Source of the DNA: Clostridium brassicae
GTDB taxonomy: Bacteria; Bacillota; Clostridia; Clostridiales; Clostridiaceae
Direction: 5' to 3'
Assembly (NCBI RefSeq): GCF_026738875.1
Contig: NZ_JAPQFJ010000007.1
Span: forward strand, 62,001 to 126,000
Length of the DNA stretch: 64,000 nt
Below are positions 17,799 through 27,378 of the stretch, piece after piece. A program made the position numbers and the translations under genes. How positions within the stretch are numbered: position 1 is the stretch's first letter; the number at the start of each line of letters is the position of its first letter. Below the pieces are notes generated by a model. The model was not told where the DNA came from. It worked only from the letters and a program-made list of their open reading frames with translations, and ran no database searches.

Positions 17799-19535
17799 TT
17801 ATTCACCACATGCTATATTTACTACATTAAGAATATATTCTTTAAATTTTCTCATCTTTTCTTCTGAGTCTTTTACGCTATTCCCTACAACTCCCATGTA
17901 TATCTTCATCTTAGGCTCAGTCCCTGAAGGTCTTACAACAAAGTAAGATCCATCTTCTAAAATAAACTTCAATACATTTGATTTAGGTAATTTTATTTCT
18001 TTTTCAGTAAGGTTTATTAAGTCCTTTTCTTTACTTATGTTGTAATCCTGTTTCTTTATTATCTTTACTGCGTTAATTTCCACTTTCATAGAATGCCTTA
18101 GATGTTCAAGAATTTTATCTATCTTTTCTTTTCCCTCTTTTCCTTCAAGTTTGATAGATACAAGTTCTTCTTTATAATATCCATATTCTTTATAAAGTTC
18201 CATTATAGCATTATAAAGATTCATTCCTTTTTTCTTATAATATAGAGCCATTTCGCATATAAGCATAGAAGCTATGACAGCGTCTTTATCCCTTACAAAA
18301 GTTCCTGCTAAATATCCATAACTTTCTTCAAATCCAAACAAATATTGCTTATCTTGAGTTTCTTCAAACTCTTTTATCTTTTCCCCTATATATTTAAATC
18401 CAGTTAAAACATTTATAATTTCAACATCAAATTTATCTGCAATTTTGGATGCCATCTCTGTAGTAACTATTGTTTTAATAACAACACCATTTGATGGAAG
18501 TTTATCTTTTTCTTTAAGGGACAATAAAATATAGTGTGTTAAAAGTACTCCCATCATATTTCCACTTATAACTTTATATTCTCCTTTTTCATCTTTTACA
18601 ACAGCACCTATTCTATCACAATCAGGATCTGTTCCAAAAATAATATCAGGTTTTATATTTTCCGCCATCTTTAACGCTAATTTAAATACTTTAGGTTCCT
18701 CTGGATTTGGATATTCAGCAGTAGGAAAATTGCCATCTGGCTTTTCTTGTTCTTTAACTACATAAAGATTTTTATATCCAAGTTCCGTTAACACTCTTCT
18801 TACAGGTACATTACCACTACCATGAATAGGAGTATATATTATATTTAATTCTTCTGCATATTTAGACACTAACTCTTCCCTTATAACTAAACTCTTAACA
18901 CTATCTATATATGCTTTATCTATCTCTTCTCCAATTATGTTTAAATAACCCGAAGCTTTAGCTTCTTCTATTTCCATAGTTTTAATTTCACAAAAATCTT
19001 CTATTTTTTCTATAAAAGAAGTAATTTTTTCTGCATATTTGTCTGTAACTTGTCCACCATCTTCTCCATAAACCTTATATCCATTATATTCCTTTGGATT
19101 ATGAGATGCAGTAATAACTATACCACCTTCACATTTTAGCTTTCTTACAGCATATGAAAGCATAGGTGTAGGCCTTAGAGACTCAAAAAGATTTACTTTT
19201 ATTTTGTTTGCACACAAGGTTAATGCGGCTTCCTTTGCAAACTCCTGAGACATATTTCTAGAATCATAAGCTATAGCTACTGAAATTTCTTCATTTTTAT
19301 ATTTGTCTAACAAATATTGTGCAAATCCTTGAGTTGTTTTTTTAACTGTGTATATATTCATTCTATTTGCCCCAGCACCCATTTTACCTCTAAGGCCACC
19401 AGTGCCAAACTCTAAATCTTTATAAAATCTATCTTCTAATTCTTTTTCATTATCTATATTTCTTAATTCTTCCTTTGTATTTTCATCAATAATTTCTGAG
19501 TTTAACCATTTTTCATATTTTTCTGTATATCTCAT
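17799..19535 (-). CDS. pgcA: Phospho-sugar mutase (alpha-phosphoglucomutase)
   Basis: A 578-residue alpha-D-phosphohexomutase that interconverts glucose-6-phosphate and glucose-1-phosphate. The phosphoserine loop is IVITASHNPKEYNGYK, with catalytic S144. The metal loop is GTDPDCDRIGAVV (about 304-316), the sugar-binding loop is FGFEESYGY, and the phosphate-binding loop is VRPSGTEPKMKIY. Length and motifs match PgcA/Pgm2-type enzymes rather than GlmM. It would take glucose-1-phosphate from the phosphorylase at 27379 into glycolysis and, in reverse, feed GalU. GGGAGG precedes ATG 19535. Confidence 0.92.
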   Translation of the reverse strand: MRYTEKYEKWLNSEIIDENTKEELRNIDNEKELEDRFYKDLEFGTGGLRGKMGAGANRMNIYTVKKTTQGFAQYLLDKYKNEEISVAIAYDSRNMSQEFAKEAALTLCANKIKVNLFESLRPTPMLSYAVRKLKCEGGIVITASHNPKEYNGYKVYGEDGGQVTDKYAEKITSFIEKIEDFCEIKTMEIEEAKASGYLNIIGEEIDKAYIDSVKSLVIREELVSKYAEELNIIYTPIHGSGNVPVRRVLTELGYKNLYVVKEQEKPDGNFPTAEYPNPEEPKVFKLALKMAENIKPDIIFGTDPDCDRIGAVVKDEKGEYKVISGNMMGVLLTHYILLSLKEKDKLPSNGVVIKTIVTTEMASKIADKFDVEIINVLTGFKYIGEKIKEFEETQDKQYLFGFEESYGYLAGTFVRDKDAVIASMLICEMALYYKKKGMNLYNAIMELYKEYGYYKEELVSIKLEGKEGKEKIDKILEHLRHSMKVEINAVKIIKKQDYNISKEKDLINLTEKEIKLPKSNVLKFILEDGSYFVVRPSGTEPKMKIYMGVVGNSVKDSEEKMRKFKEYILNVVNIACGE

Positions 19536-19652
19536 ATTTTACCTCCCTTTTTTAATACTTAAACCAATTATACTATAAAACCACTTATTAGAACAATTAC
19601 TAATTTTTGTATATATTTTATGATTTTATCGAAAATAATTATGTTTTTTAAT

Positions 19653-19685
19653 AAAAAGGCTGTTTTAAAACAGCCTTTTTATTTT
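19653..19685 (-). terminator. Intrinsic terminator of ctc
   Basis: AAAAAGGCTGTTTT pairs with AAAACAGCCTTTTT, a perfect 14-base stem with almost no loop in the fully paired form, followed on the minus strand by ATTAAAAAAC. It immediately follows the ctc stop codon. Confidence 0.9.
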
Positions 19686-20302
19686 TATTCTTCCATGTGA
19701 ATTTCTTTAGCCACTGCTTGGGCAGTATCTTTCTCTTCTTCCTCTGATTCAGCTCCAACGCTGTAGTGACTTATAGCCGCAATAACAGTATCTATATTGT
19801 CTACTATAGATATCTCACGAGCCATTTCAAGATCTGAAGCTCTTAAAACTCCACCTATACCTACTTCTGCCAAATTAATTTTTATACTCTTAGGAATCTC
19901 TTTGTGTCGTCCTTGAACTTTTATACTACTTTTTTCTTTTTGGACAATTCCTCCATTTTTATTAATTAATCCTTCACCTTTAAATATTATAGGTATTTCT
20001 GTTTGAACTATTTGATTATCAGATACTTCTTCTAAATCAATATGTACTATTCTATGAGTTACAGGATCTCTTTGCACCTCTTTTATTAGTGCTTTATGTT
20101 GGGCATCATTTAGCTCCAAATTAAGAGTACCATATTCACCTACTGCATTAACTTCTCTGTTAAGTTCTAATTCTCCTATTTCAAACAAAGAGTTTTTTAC
20201 TAAAGCTCCATAAAGTATTCCTGGCACCTTTCCTTGTTTTCTTCTACTTCTTGGATAATGGTTTGTATTTTTTTCTCTTATTTCGCCTTTCAAAATTTCC
20301 AT
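19685..20302 (-). CDS. ctc: Ribosomal protein bL25 / general stress protein Ctc
   Basis: A 205-residue two-domain L25/TL5/Ctc protein that binds 5S rRNA. The N-terminal L25 domain contains NHYPRSRRKQGKVPGILYG (about 14-32) and LIKEVQRDPVTHRIVHIDL. The C-terminal TL5 beta-barrel domain contains VQTEIPIIFKGEG and VGIGGVLRASDLEM. The acidic tail (SEEEEKDTAQAV) is common in the family. It is a single-gene unit with an AGGAGGG ribosome site and its own terminator. In Bacillus the homologue is stress induced; no such signal was recognised here. Confidence 0.92.
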   Translation of the reverse strand: MEILKGEIREKNTNHYPRSRRKQGKVPGILYGALVKNSLFEIGELELNREVNAVGEYGTLNLELNDAQHKALIKEVQRDPVTHRIVHIDLEEVSDNQIVQTEIPIIFKGEGLINKNGGIVQKEKSSIKVQGRHKEIPKSIKINLAEVGIGGVLRASDLEMAREISIVDNIDTVIAAISHYSVGAESEEEEKDTAQAVAKEIHMEE

Positions 20303-20378
20303 TATTATCCCTCCTGTCTTTCTTATTATTTACAGAAGGAATAATATTATACGTCTTTTTTTTAAAAGCTACTACTTT

Positions 20379-21218
20379 TTAATCCCTAACATTTCTAAGT
20401 ACATCCATCTTTAAATTTATATTATCCTTTTCTACATTTATTAAAAATTTATCGTATTTACTTTCATCCATATTAAGTATCTTTTCATAAGTACTTAATA
20501 TTTTTTTATAATTATTTATTAAACTTTCTAACTTTATAAAAGGTATATATTTATTTCTTCCTATAAATATAGTCAGCAATGATCCTTTTCGTTTCTTTGC
20601 TTTAGTTTCAATACTATCATAATATTCTTTTCCTGAATTTATAATCTTAACTCTCTTAAAATTTAGCATCATTATTTCTTTATATAAAGAATTTAATGAT
20701 TCAAATATATTTTCTCCGTAAAATTTGTTATCATTTATATGATTTTCTGCTAAAGACAAAAGTTCTGATATTTTATCATCATTTTCTATTCTAAGATTAA
20801 TTACCTCATCTATTATTTCTTTTACTTTATCAGTTCCCTTTTCCCCCTCTTTTTTCAACTTATCCAAACCAACACATAGTTTAGAATATTCAATTTTTTG
20901 ATTCTTTATATTTTGAATACCTTCCATAGCTCTTTTTATGTAAAGACTACTTTCATCATTATAAAATATGTTAAGATAATATCCTAATTTGGCCAATTGT
21001 CTTATTATAGATTTATCCTCTACTTCCTTATTTTCATCATCAATATATAAATAACCTACAGCAATTCTATTCCCTTGTTCCTTTTTTATAAACATTATTT
21101 CTCTGTATAGTTTTCCATTATATTCTATAGGAGTAGATATCCTAGTTTCTTCTCCTCTATTCTTGTACTTATTTATAATATTTTCTGCTTCTTTAAAAAT
21201 TTTTGAATATACTTTCAT
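20379..21218 (-). CDS. Unrecognised 279-residue protein
   Basis: I do not recognise this protein. It is lysine- and glutamate-rich and predicted to be largely helical and cytoplasmic, with no signal peptide. The N-terminal 90 residues alternate strands and turns (GKLYREIMFIKKEQGNRIAV, then GYLYIDD); the rest looks like long helices. The frame extends to ATG 21248, but GGGGGA lies inside that extension, seven bases before ATG 21218 (MKVYSKIF), which I take as the start. It lies alone between ctc and the malG end, 76 bases upstream of ctc. Confidence 0.65.
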   Translation of the reverse strand: MKVYSKIFKEAENIINKYKNRGEETRISTPIEYNGKLYREIMFIKKEQGNRIAVGYLYIDDENKEVEDKSIIRQLAKLGYYLNIFYNDESSLYIKRAMEGIQNIKNQKIEYSKLCVGLDKLKKEGEKGTDKVKEIIDEVINLRIENDDKISELLSLAENHINDNKFYGENIFESLNSLYKEIMMLNFKRVKIINSGKEYYDSIETKAKKRKGSLLTIFIGRNKYIPFIKLESLINNYKKILSTYEKILNMDESKYDKFLINVEKDNINLKMDVLRNVRD

Positions 21219-21373
21219 TAGTTTTCCCCCTACCATTTCAAATTCCATTCTTAAAAGTACTATATGTATAAACTAAAATGTGTTTTAATCAAAAATATAA
21301 TATTAACCTATTCTTATTTAATATGCTCAAAAAACTACAATATATAAGTTAATCCATATATTATACACAAAAT

Positions 21374-21403
21374 AAAAGCCATAATATACACTATGACTTT
21401 TTT
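21374..21403 (-). terminator. Probable terminator of malE-malF-malG
   Basis: AAAAGTCATA pairs with TATGGCTTTT (one G-T pair) around an eight-base loop. On the minus strand it is followed by ATTTTGTG. It lies 140 bases past the malG stop, in the 325-base gap (21219-21543) that otherwise shows only AT-rich sequence. Confidence 0.6.
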
Positions 21404-21543
21404 CAGAATATATCTATATAAAGAATTTTAACATTAATTCTTATTAAATTACAAGGTTTCAATTTAAAGAAGTTAAAATTCCCCTTCATATCAAAATATA
21501 GCTATTATCCTATAAATATATTTTTTATCAGTATACTATTAAA

Positions 21544-22413
21544 TCAGCCTTTTACTCCTCCTACTGTTAATCCAGAAACTATATATTTTTGAAATACCAT
21601 AAATAATATTGATATAGGAGCAGCAACTACCATTGATCCTGCACAAAATAAAGGATATGGTATATTATTAGCATCAGATGCCCAGTTATAAAGTCCCATA
21701 GCTAATGTGTATTGACTAGATGACTTAACAAACATGAATGCTGTAGCAAACTCTGTCCATACTGCTGTAAAAACTATTAATGATGTAACAGCTATAGCTG
21801 GGGCTGCAAGAGGAAGTATAATTTGAGTAAAAACTTGTGCTTTTGATGCACCATCCACTATTGCAGCTTCTTCTAGAGACTTTGGAACAGTATCAAAATA
21901 TCCCTTTAAATTCCAAATTCCAAAAGTCATATTTCCTGCTGTGTATATTAAAATAATTCCTATATATTTACCTACTAAATTCAATTTCAACATTAATAAA
22001 TATTGAGGTAATAATGCTGTTGTAATAGGAAGCATCATAACTATAAGGAAAAACATCATACCTGCTTTCTTACCTGGAAAGTTAAATCTAGAATAAGCAT
22101 ATGCTCCAAGAGAAACTAAAGACATTACTATTAAAGTAGTTACTACAGAAAATATTATACTGTTTTTTACCCATGTTAAAAAGTTAGGATTATTGAAAAC
22201 TTGAACATAATTTTTAAGAGAGAAACTCTGAGGAAATAACTTTATTGAAGAAGCAGAAAGACCCACCGCCTTACCATCTACTGATGTAGTTACTATCCAC
22301 CATATAGGTATCAATGTAATTATAGTTATTATAATTAAAACTATATGCGTAAAAAAGTGATCTATACGATTAAATCTCTTTTTTCTTGAAGATTTTTTTA
22401 CTTCACTTTCCAT
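21544..22413 (-). CDS. malG: Maltodextrin ABC transporter permease MalG-like
   Basis: A 289-residue MalG-type inner membrane permease with six helices. The binding-protein-dependent transport motif, EEAAIVDGASKAQVFTQIILP near residue 190, is the EAA loop that contacts the ATPase. The N-terminus is basic and cytoplasmic. The frame extends to TTG 22431, but AGGAGG lies in that extension, nine bases before ATG 22413. It follows malF with a gap of one base, so the two are translationally coupled. The ATPase partner is probably the MsmX-like protein at 26179. Confidence 0.88.
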   Translation of the reverse strand: MESEVKKSSRKKRFNRIDHFFTHIVLIIITIITLIPIWWIVTTSVDGKAVGLSASSIKLFPQSFSLKNYVQVFNNPNFLTWVKNSIIFSVVTTLIVMSLVSLGAYAYSRFNFPGKKAGMMFFLIVMMLPITTALLPQYLLMLKLNLVGKYIGIILIYTAGNMTFGIWNLKGYFDTVPKSLEEAAIVDGASKAQVFTQIILPLAAPAIAVTSLIVFTAVWTEFATAFMFVKSSSQYTLAMGLYNWASDANNIPYPLFCAGSMVVAAPISILFMVFQKYIVSGLTVGGVKG

Positions 22414-22414
22414 T

Positions 22415-23362
22415 TTAATTGTCCTCCTCAAATATATTATTTATCTTAGTACTAATCAAATTTAGTATAAATAATATGGCAAATACTATAACACCATAAG
22501 CTGCTGCTTTAGAATAGTTTCCTGCTGTCATTTGATTGTATGTGTACGTTTGAATCAATTCGGTTGCTCTATTAGGTTCTCCTTTTGTTACTAAATATGC
22601 AACATTGAAATTTGTAAATGTCCATATAAAGCCCAGTGTTATAGCTGGAACCATTGCTGGTTTAATCATTGGAAGTGTAATATACCTGAATTTCTGCCAC
22701 CAAGAAGCACCCTCTATATTAGCCGCTTCATAAAAATTATCTGATATGCTTTGAAGTGCGCCAGTTGCTACCATCATCATAAATGGTACTCCAAGCCATA
22801 CATTAACCATTATTATTGCTACAAAAGCCATCTTAGGATCATTAAGCCAAGGTACTTTAGCTAATCCTATTTTAGTAAGTATCTGATTTATCATACCAAT
22901 ATCATAGTTAAACATTATTTTCCAGATAAGACATGTAACTAATTGAGGAACTGCCCAAGGAAGTATTAGTAAAATTCTATACAATTTTTTAAATCTAAGA
23001 CCTTTTTTATTTAATAACAATGCTAGAGAAAGCCCTATAGAAACATGGAAGAAAACGTTGACTATAGTCCATACTATTGTCCTTAATAATATTGTTACAA
23101 ATTCCTGATCCATCCCCTTGAAAATCTTAATAAAATTCTTTAATCCCACAAACTTTACTGAGTTACTTGACATTGTATATATATTGCTATTAGTAAATGC
23201 TAAACTTACACCATATAGAATAGGTATCAATGAAAAAATTATTACTACAAGTGTAGACGGTAAAATATATGCATAAGCAGTTTTATTTTTCTTTATTCTA
23301 TGCCATAAAGTTTCTTTTTTTACGTATTTAATAGTTTGATCTTTGTTTAGGCTAGTCCTCAT
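22415..23362 (-). CDS. malF: Maltodextrin ABC transporter permease MalF-like
   Basis: A 315-residue MalF-type permease with six predicted helices. The EAA loop is YEAANIEGASWWQKFRYITLP (about 218-238). It lacks the large periplasmic loop of enterobacterial MalF, as usual in Gram-positives. TTG 23365 is possible, but ATG 23362 is adjacent and seven bases from GGGGGG. It is separated from malE by 166 bases with a strong hairpin at 23423-23453. Substrate assignment to maltodextrin rests on the surrounding glucosidase and phosphorylase genes. Confidence 0.88.
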   Translation of the reverse strand: MRTSLNKDQTIKYVKKETLWHRIKKNKTAYAYILPSTLVVIIFSLIPILYGVSLAFTNSNIYTMSSNSVKFVGLKNFIKIFKGMDQEFVTILLRTIVWTIVNVFFHVSIGLSLALLLNKKGLRFKKLYRILLILPWAVPQLVTCLIWKIMFNYDIGMINQILTKIGLAKVPWLNDPKMAFVAIIMVNVWLGVPFMMMVATGALQSISDNFYEAANIEGASWWQKFRYITLPMIKPAMVPAITLGFIWTFTNFNVAYLVTKGEPNRATELIQTYTYNQMTAGNYSKAAAYGVIVFAILFILNLISTKINNIFEEDN

Positions 23363-23422
23363 CAATCGTCCCCCCTATTAATAATTGTTAATTAAAAACA
23401 TAGGATTAATAGCAAACTATAG

Positions 23423-23453
23423 AGCTAAAGTCAGGGTAACCCTGACTTTAGCT
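23423..23453 (-). promoter_or_regulatory. Perfect 15-base inverted repeat between malE and malF
   Basis: AGCTAAAGTCAGGGT and ACCCTGACTTTAGCT flank a single central base, giving a perfect hairpin. It has no U-run on the minus strand. Placed between the binding-protein gene and the permease gene, it probably stabilises the malE message or lowers malF-malG read-through, as is well known for malE-malF in other bacteria. Confidence 0.75.
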
Positions 23454-23531
23454 TTTCCCACTTTGTTATCAACCTAATATATAAGTAAGTCCTTAAATTA
23501 ACAAGTATATCAGCGCCAATACTACATTTAT

Positions 23532-24794
23532 TTATTCGCCATGCATAGATTTTATCAATTTATTTATCTTGTCTTGAGTATCTTTTATTGATTTTTCTGG
23601 TGTTGATTTTCCTGTAAATACATTACTATACATTTCTTTTGCTGGGTCCCAAACCTGTCCCATTTCAGCAATATTTGGCATTGGATCCGATTCTTTTGCT
23701 TGTTCAAGAATTATTTTTGTTTTCCAATCATCACCAATATTCACTTTAACATTTGCTGGAACGTGTCCTGCTTGTTTATTCATAAACTCTTGTGATTCCG
23801 CAGAAGTCATAAACTTAATGAATTTTGCTGCCTCTTCTTTGTGTTTACCGTTTTTTGACATAAACAACATTTCTGTACCCATATATGGTTTTAATGGTTT
23901 TCCTTCTTCTATCACAGGTAACTTAACTGCTCCCCAATTTTTTAATCCTTTTCCTTCTTTAACTGCCTTATCTAAGTCTCCAAAACACCATGGTCCATTT
24001 ATTATCATAGCAGCCTTACCAGTTTGCATTAAATCCATCATTACATTGTAGTCAAAATCTTTTATAGTAACCTTATCTTTATTTTTTATATCATTTAATA
24101 AATTTATTGAATCAGCAACTCCCTTTTGACTGAAATCTATTGTTCCTTTTTCGTCTTTAAATACTTTTCCGCCATATCCTGCAAAGAATGCATAATCATA
24201 ATAAAAGTTAGTAATATCAAATACTAATCCATATTTTCCAGATTTAGTATTTACTTTTGCTATTTTTCTCATTTCTTCTATTGTCTTAGGTGGACTCGGA
24301 ACTAAATCCTTATTATATATTAATACATATGTTTTAACAGAGTCAGGGAAAGCATACTGCTTACCATTAAATTTTCCAGCTTCTAATGCGTTTGGTAAAT
24401 AATTATCTTTAACATCACTTATATATGAATCAACTTCTTCCAACTGATTTAATGTAGCAAAAGTGCCTATCCAATCATTTGGTCCTAAAAATAAATCCGG
24501 TGATTCATTTGTTGGCAATGATGCTTTAAGTTTCTCATTTAATTTATCAAAAGGTGTAGGCAAAGTTTCAACTTTTATATTTGGGTTTTTAGCTTCAAAT
24601 TTTTTAATAATTTCTCCTAATGCTTTTTCTTCTGCTCCAGTCCATCCATGCCAAAATGATAATTTTACTGTTTCACCATTTGAACTGGTATCCTTAGCTT
24701 TATTATCAGCATTAGAACCACATCCTGTAAAAATACTGCTAGCTACAATTAATCCTGTTACTAAAGAAACTACTTTTTTTAAATGTTTACCCAT
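23532..24794 (-). CDS. malE: Maltodextrin-binding lipoprotein MalE-like
   Basis: A 420-residue extracellular solute-binding protein (family 1). The N-terminus is a lipoprotein signal (LVTGLIVASSIFTGCGSN) with lipobox cysteine C25. The mature protein begins KLSFWHGWTGAEEKALGEII, typical of sugar binders, and includes the KAAMIINGPWCFGDL segment seen in maltose-binding proteins. It captures oligosaccharide outside the cell for MalF-MalG. AGGAGGG lies seven bases before the ATG. Two LacI-type operators at 24837 and 24884 lie upstream. Confidence 0.9.
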   Translation of the reverse strand: MGKHLKKVVSLVTGLIVASSIFTGCGSNADNKAKDTSSNGETVKLSFWHGWTGAEEKALGEIIKKFEAKNPNIKVETLPTPFDKLNEKLKASLPTNESPDLFLGPNDWIGTFATLNQLEEVDSYISDVKDNYLPNALEAGKFNGKQYAFPDSVKTYVLIYNKDLVPSPPKTIEEMRKIAKVNTKSGKYGLVFDITNFYYDYAFFAGYGGKVFKDEKGTIDFSQKGVADSINLLNDIKNKDKVTIKDFDYNVMMDLMQTGKAAMIINGPWCFGDLDKAVKEGKGLKNWGAVKLPVIEEGKPLKPYMGTEMLFMSKNGKHKEEAAKFIKFMTSAESQEFMNKQAGHVPANVKVNIGDDWKTKIILEQAKESDPMPNIAEMGQVWDPAKEMYSNVFTGKSTPEKSIKDTQDKINKLIKSMHGE

Positions 24795-24836
24795 AACTTA
24801 ACCCTCCTATTTTATAATTTATATTTATAATTTGCG

Positions 24837-24893
24837 CAAACGATTGAATAAATTTTAAAAAAATTATTTACTTATTAATTAAGCAATCGTTTG
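24837..24893 (-). promoter_or_regulatory. Paired LacI-type operators upstream of malE
   Basis: CAAACGATTG at 24837-24846 and CAATCGTTTG at 24884-24893 are two copies of the same near-palindrome with 47 bases between centres. They lie 43 and 90 bases upstream of the malE ATG. The LacI-type regulator gene is next door. The spacing would allow looping or cooperative binding. A -10/-35 pair could not be fixed with confidence in this AT-rich stretch. Confidence 0.75.
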
Positions 24894-24998
24894 CATTAAT
24901 ATATAAAATATTAACTAACCATTTGGATTAATTCCATCATGTTGAAAATCCATTCCTATTATTTAGTTTATATTCTAATTTTCAACATGATTTATTTT

Positions 24999-26012
24999 TT
25001 AACAATTTGAACAAACTGAATTTCTCATAATAAGTTTAGTATCTATTATTCTACTCTTTACCTCTGTATCCCCTTTTATTTTTTGTAAAACAAGTTGTGC
25101 TGCTGTAGCTCCTATTTTATAACTATCTATATCTACAGAAGTTAATGATGGAAATATTAATTCTGATAAAGGGATATTATTAAACCCAATTATAGATATA
25201 TCCTCAGGAACTTTAACACCCATTTCTCCAGCAGCTCTTATAGCTCCAAAAGCTAATAAATCATCCGTTGCTAACACAGCTGTAGGCTTATGTGGTGATT
25301 CTAAAATCTTTTTCATCCCTTTATACCCATCTTCTTGTAAAAATTCTAGCGAAACAACTATGTCATCTATAATAGGTATATTATTTTCTTCTAAAGCTTT
25401 TCTAAATCCTTTATACCTATCTACACACACAGTAAAGTCCAAAGACCCATTCAAAAAACCAATTTTATTATGACCCATATCTATTAAATATTGAGTTGCT
25501 TTATATGCTGCTAAAATATTATCATTATCTACATAAGTTATATCATTATATTCAACAGGTCTGCCTATCATGCAGAATGGTATCTTACTATTTTCAAGTT
25601 CTTCTAATACAGAATCATTTGCTTTTGAATACATTAAAATAATTCCATCAACCCTTCTTCCAAACACAAGAGAATGAAGTGATTTTATTTGCTCTTGAAC
25701 TGTAAAACCATTAGTAATTAATATGCAATAATCCTCATTATAAGTATATTTAGATATACCTCTTATAGCTTCTATAAAAAATGGATTTAAAAATGCTTGA
25801 TCTGCTGAATAGGGCATAATAATACCTATTGTTTTTGTAGTTTTTGAAACTAAGCTACGTGCTATTGCATTTGGATGATAATTCATTTCTGACATTATTT
25901 TTTTTATTTTATTTTTTGTTGCTTCACTTATTCTAGAATCATTTGATATCACTCTAGAAACAGTAGATGGTGAAACCCCTGCTTTTTCTGCAATTTGTTT
26001 AATAGTAACCAT
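24999..26012 (-). CDS. LacI-family transcriptional regulator of the maltodextrin genes
   Basis: A 337-residue LacI/GalR regulator. The N-terminal helix-turn-helix and hinge are VTIKQIAEKAGVSPSTVSRV and MNYHPNAIARSLVSKTTKTI. The rest is a periplasmic-binding-protein-like sensor (IGIIMPYSADQAF, then GFNNIPLSELIFPSLTSVDI). MalR/CelR-like specificity is inferred: it lies between malE and the ATPase gene, and CAAACG-type palindromes, typical LacI-family operators, occur at malE, GH15/debranching enzyme and GH31. The ligand is probably maltose or a maltodextrin. GGTGG precedes the ATG. Confidence 0.9.
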   Translation of the reverse strand: MVTIKQIAEKAGVSPSTVSRVISNDSRISEATKNKIKKIMSEMNYHPNAIARSLVSKTTKTIGIIMPYSADQAFLNPFFIEAIRGISKYTYNEDYCILITNGFTVQEQIKSLHSLVFGRRVDGIILMYSKANDSVLEELENSKIPFCMIGRPVEYNDITYVDNDNILAAYKATQYLIDMGHNKIGFLNGSLDFTVCVDRYKGFRKALEENNIPIIDDIVVSLEFLQEDGYKGMKKILESPHKPTAVLATDDLLAFGAIRAAGEMGVKVPEDISIIGFNNIPLSELIFPSLTSVDIDSYKIGATAAQLVLQKIKGDTEVKSRIIDTKLIMRNSVCSNC

Positions 26013-26178
26013 TTTACCACCAATTTCTTAATAATTTATAGTTATACTATATAGATTATTTTATCATATAAATTCTTATTACAGGCAACATTAATTCATA
26101 ACTTTAAAACAATCTATGTAAACTATAATTATATAATATATTATCAACTTATTTAAAATATTTCTTTTATTTTAATCT

Positions 26179-27300
26179 TTAATTTGTTGTAATAACTTTT
26201 TCTGTACTAATATCAAACAAATGAATATTTTTAGCTGGTATCTTTAGGGAAATCTCTTCATCTATGCTTTTGGTATTACTAGAATTGACACGAGCTATAA
26301 GTTTATTTTTCCCTAAATTGAAATGAATATATGTCTCAAACCCCATCATTTCAGCCATTTCTACCTTACTCTTTATTACTGTAAACTCATTTTCTAATGA
26401 AGATCCCTCTGTTTCCGAAATATACTCAGGTCTTACACCTAAGTATACATTATTATCCAAATACCCTTCTTCCTTTAATATTTCTTGTATACGTGGAAGT
26501 AATTCTACTTTTAATTTATCACAAACGTCAATTATAACCCTTCCATTTTCCTCTACAACTTTTCCTTCCATAATATTCATTTGAGGACTTCCAATAAATT
26601 GAGCAACAAATAAATTATTAGGATGTTCATATGCATTTTGTGGAGTATCTATTTGCATAACATCTCCATCTTTCATTATTACAATTCTTGCTCCCATGGT
26701 CATAGCCTCTGTTTGGTCATGAGTAACATATATAAATGTAGTTTGAAGTTCTTTATGCAATTTTGTAATTTGCGTCCTCATCTCAACTCTTAATTTTGCA
26801 TCCAAATTTGATAGAGGCTCATCCATTAAAAACACTTTAGGATTTCTAACTATGGCACGTCCTAGTGCAACCCTTTGTCTTTGACCTCCTGACAAATGTT
26901 TTGGTTTTTTCTTAAGTTCACTTTCTAGGCCTAATATTTTAGCCGCTTCACTTACTTTTTTATCAATAATATCTTTAGGTGTTTTTCTTAATTTTAATCC
27001 AAAAGCCATATTTTCATATACCGTCATGTGAGGATATAGTGCATAATCTTGAAATACCATAGCTATATCTCTATCTTTTGGTGAAACATCATTTACAAGT
27101 TTACCATCAATATATAATTCTCCCAAGGTTATATCTTCAAGACCTGCAATCATCCTAAGTGTTGTTGATTTACCACAACCTGAAGGCCCTACTAAAACAA
27201 CAAATTCTTTATCTTTTATATCTATATTAAAATCTTTTACTGTTAATTTATCATTTCCACTATATTGCTTTTGTATATTTTTCAAAACAACATCTGCCAT
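26179..27300 (-). CDS. msmX: Sugar ABC transporter ATPase, MsmX/MalK type
   Basis: A 373-residue ABC ATPase. Walker A is GPSGCGKST (38-46), the signature LSGGQ is at 136-140, Walker B is VFLMDEPLSNLDA, and the switch is YVTHDQTEAMTM. The C-terminal 130 residues form the TOBE/regulatory domain of the CUT1 family. It energises MalF-MalG and may serve other sugar importers, as MsmX does in Bacillus. ATG 27315 is in frame but is followed by GGGGGA; ATG 27300 (MADVVLKN) is correctly spaced from it and is taken as the start. Confidence 0.92.
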   Translation of the reverse strand: MADVVLKNIQKQYSGNDKLTVKDFNIDIKDKEFVVLVGPSGCGKSTTLRMIAGLEDITLGELYIDGKLVNDVSPKDRDIAMVFQDYALYPHMTVYENMAFGLKLRKTPKDIIDKKVSEAAKILGLESELKKKPKHLSGGQRQRVALGRAIVRNPKVFLMDEPLSNLDAKLRVEMRTQITKLHKELQTTFIYVTHDQTEAMTMGARIVIMKDGDVMQIDTPQNAYEHPNNLFVAQFIGSPQMNIMEGKVVEENGRVIIDVCDKLKVELLPRIQEILKEEGYLDNNVYLGVRPEYISETEGSSLENEFTVIKSKVEMAEMMGFETYIHFNLGKNKLIARVNSSNTKSIDEEISLKIPAKNIHLFDISTEKVITTN

Positions 27301-27378
27301 ATTCATTCCCCCCATAACACAGTTTAAGATAGACCTTATCGAATCTATTTGAATTTACTTCTAAAGAACATTTAATAT

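Noticed and set aside
24801-24846. malE promoter TTGCGC, 17 bases, TATAAA next to operator 1
   Set aside because: The start site would fall in the malE ribosome site, leaving no leader. Probably a chance match.
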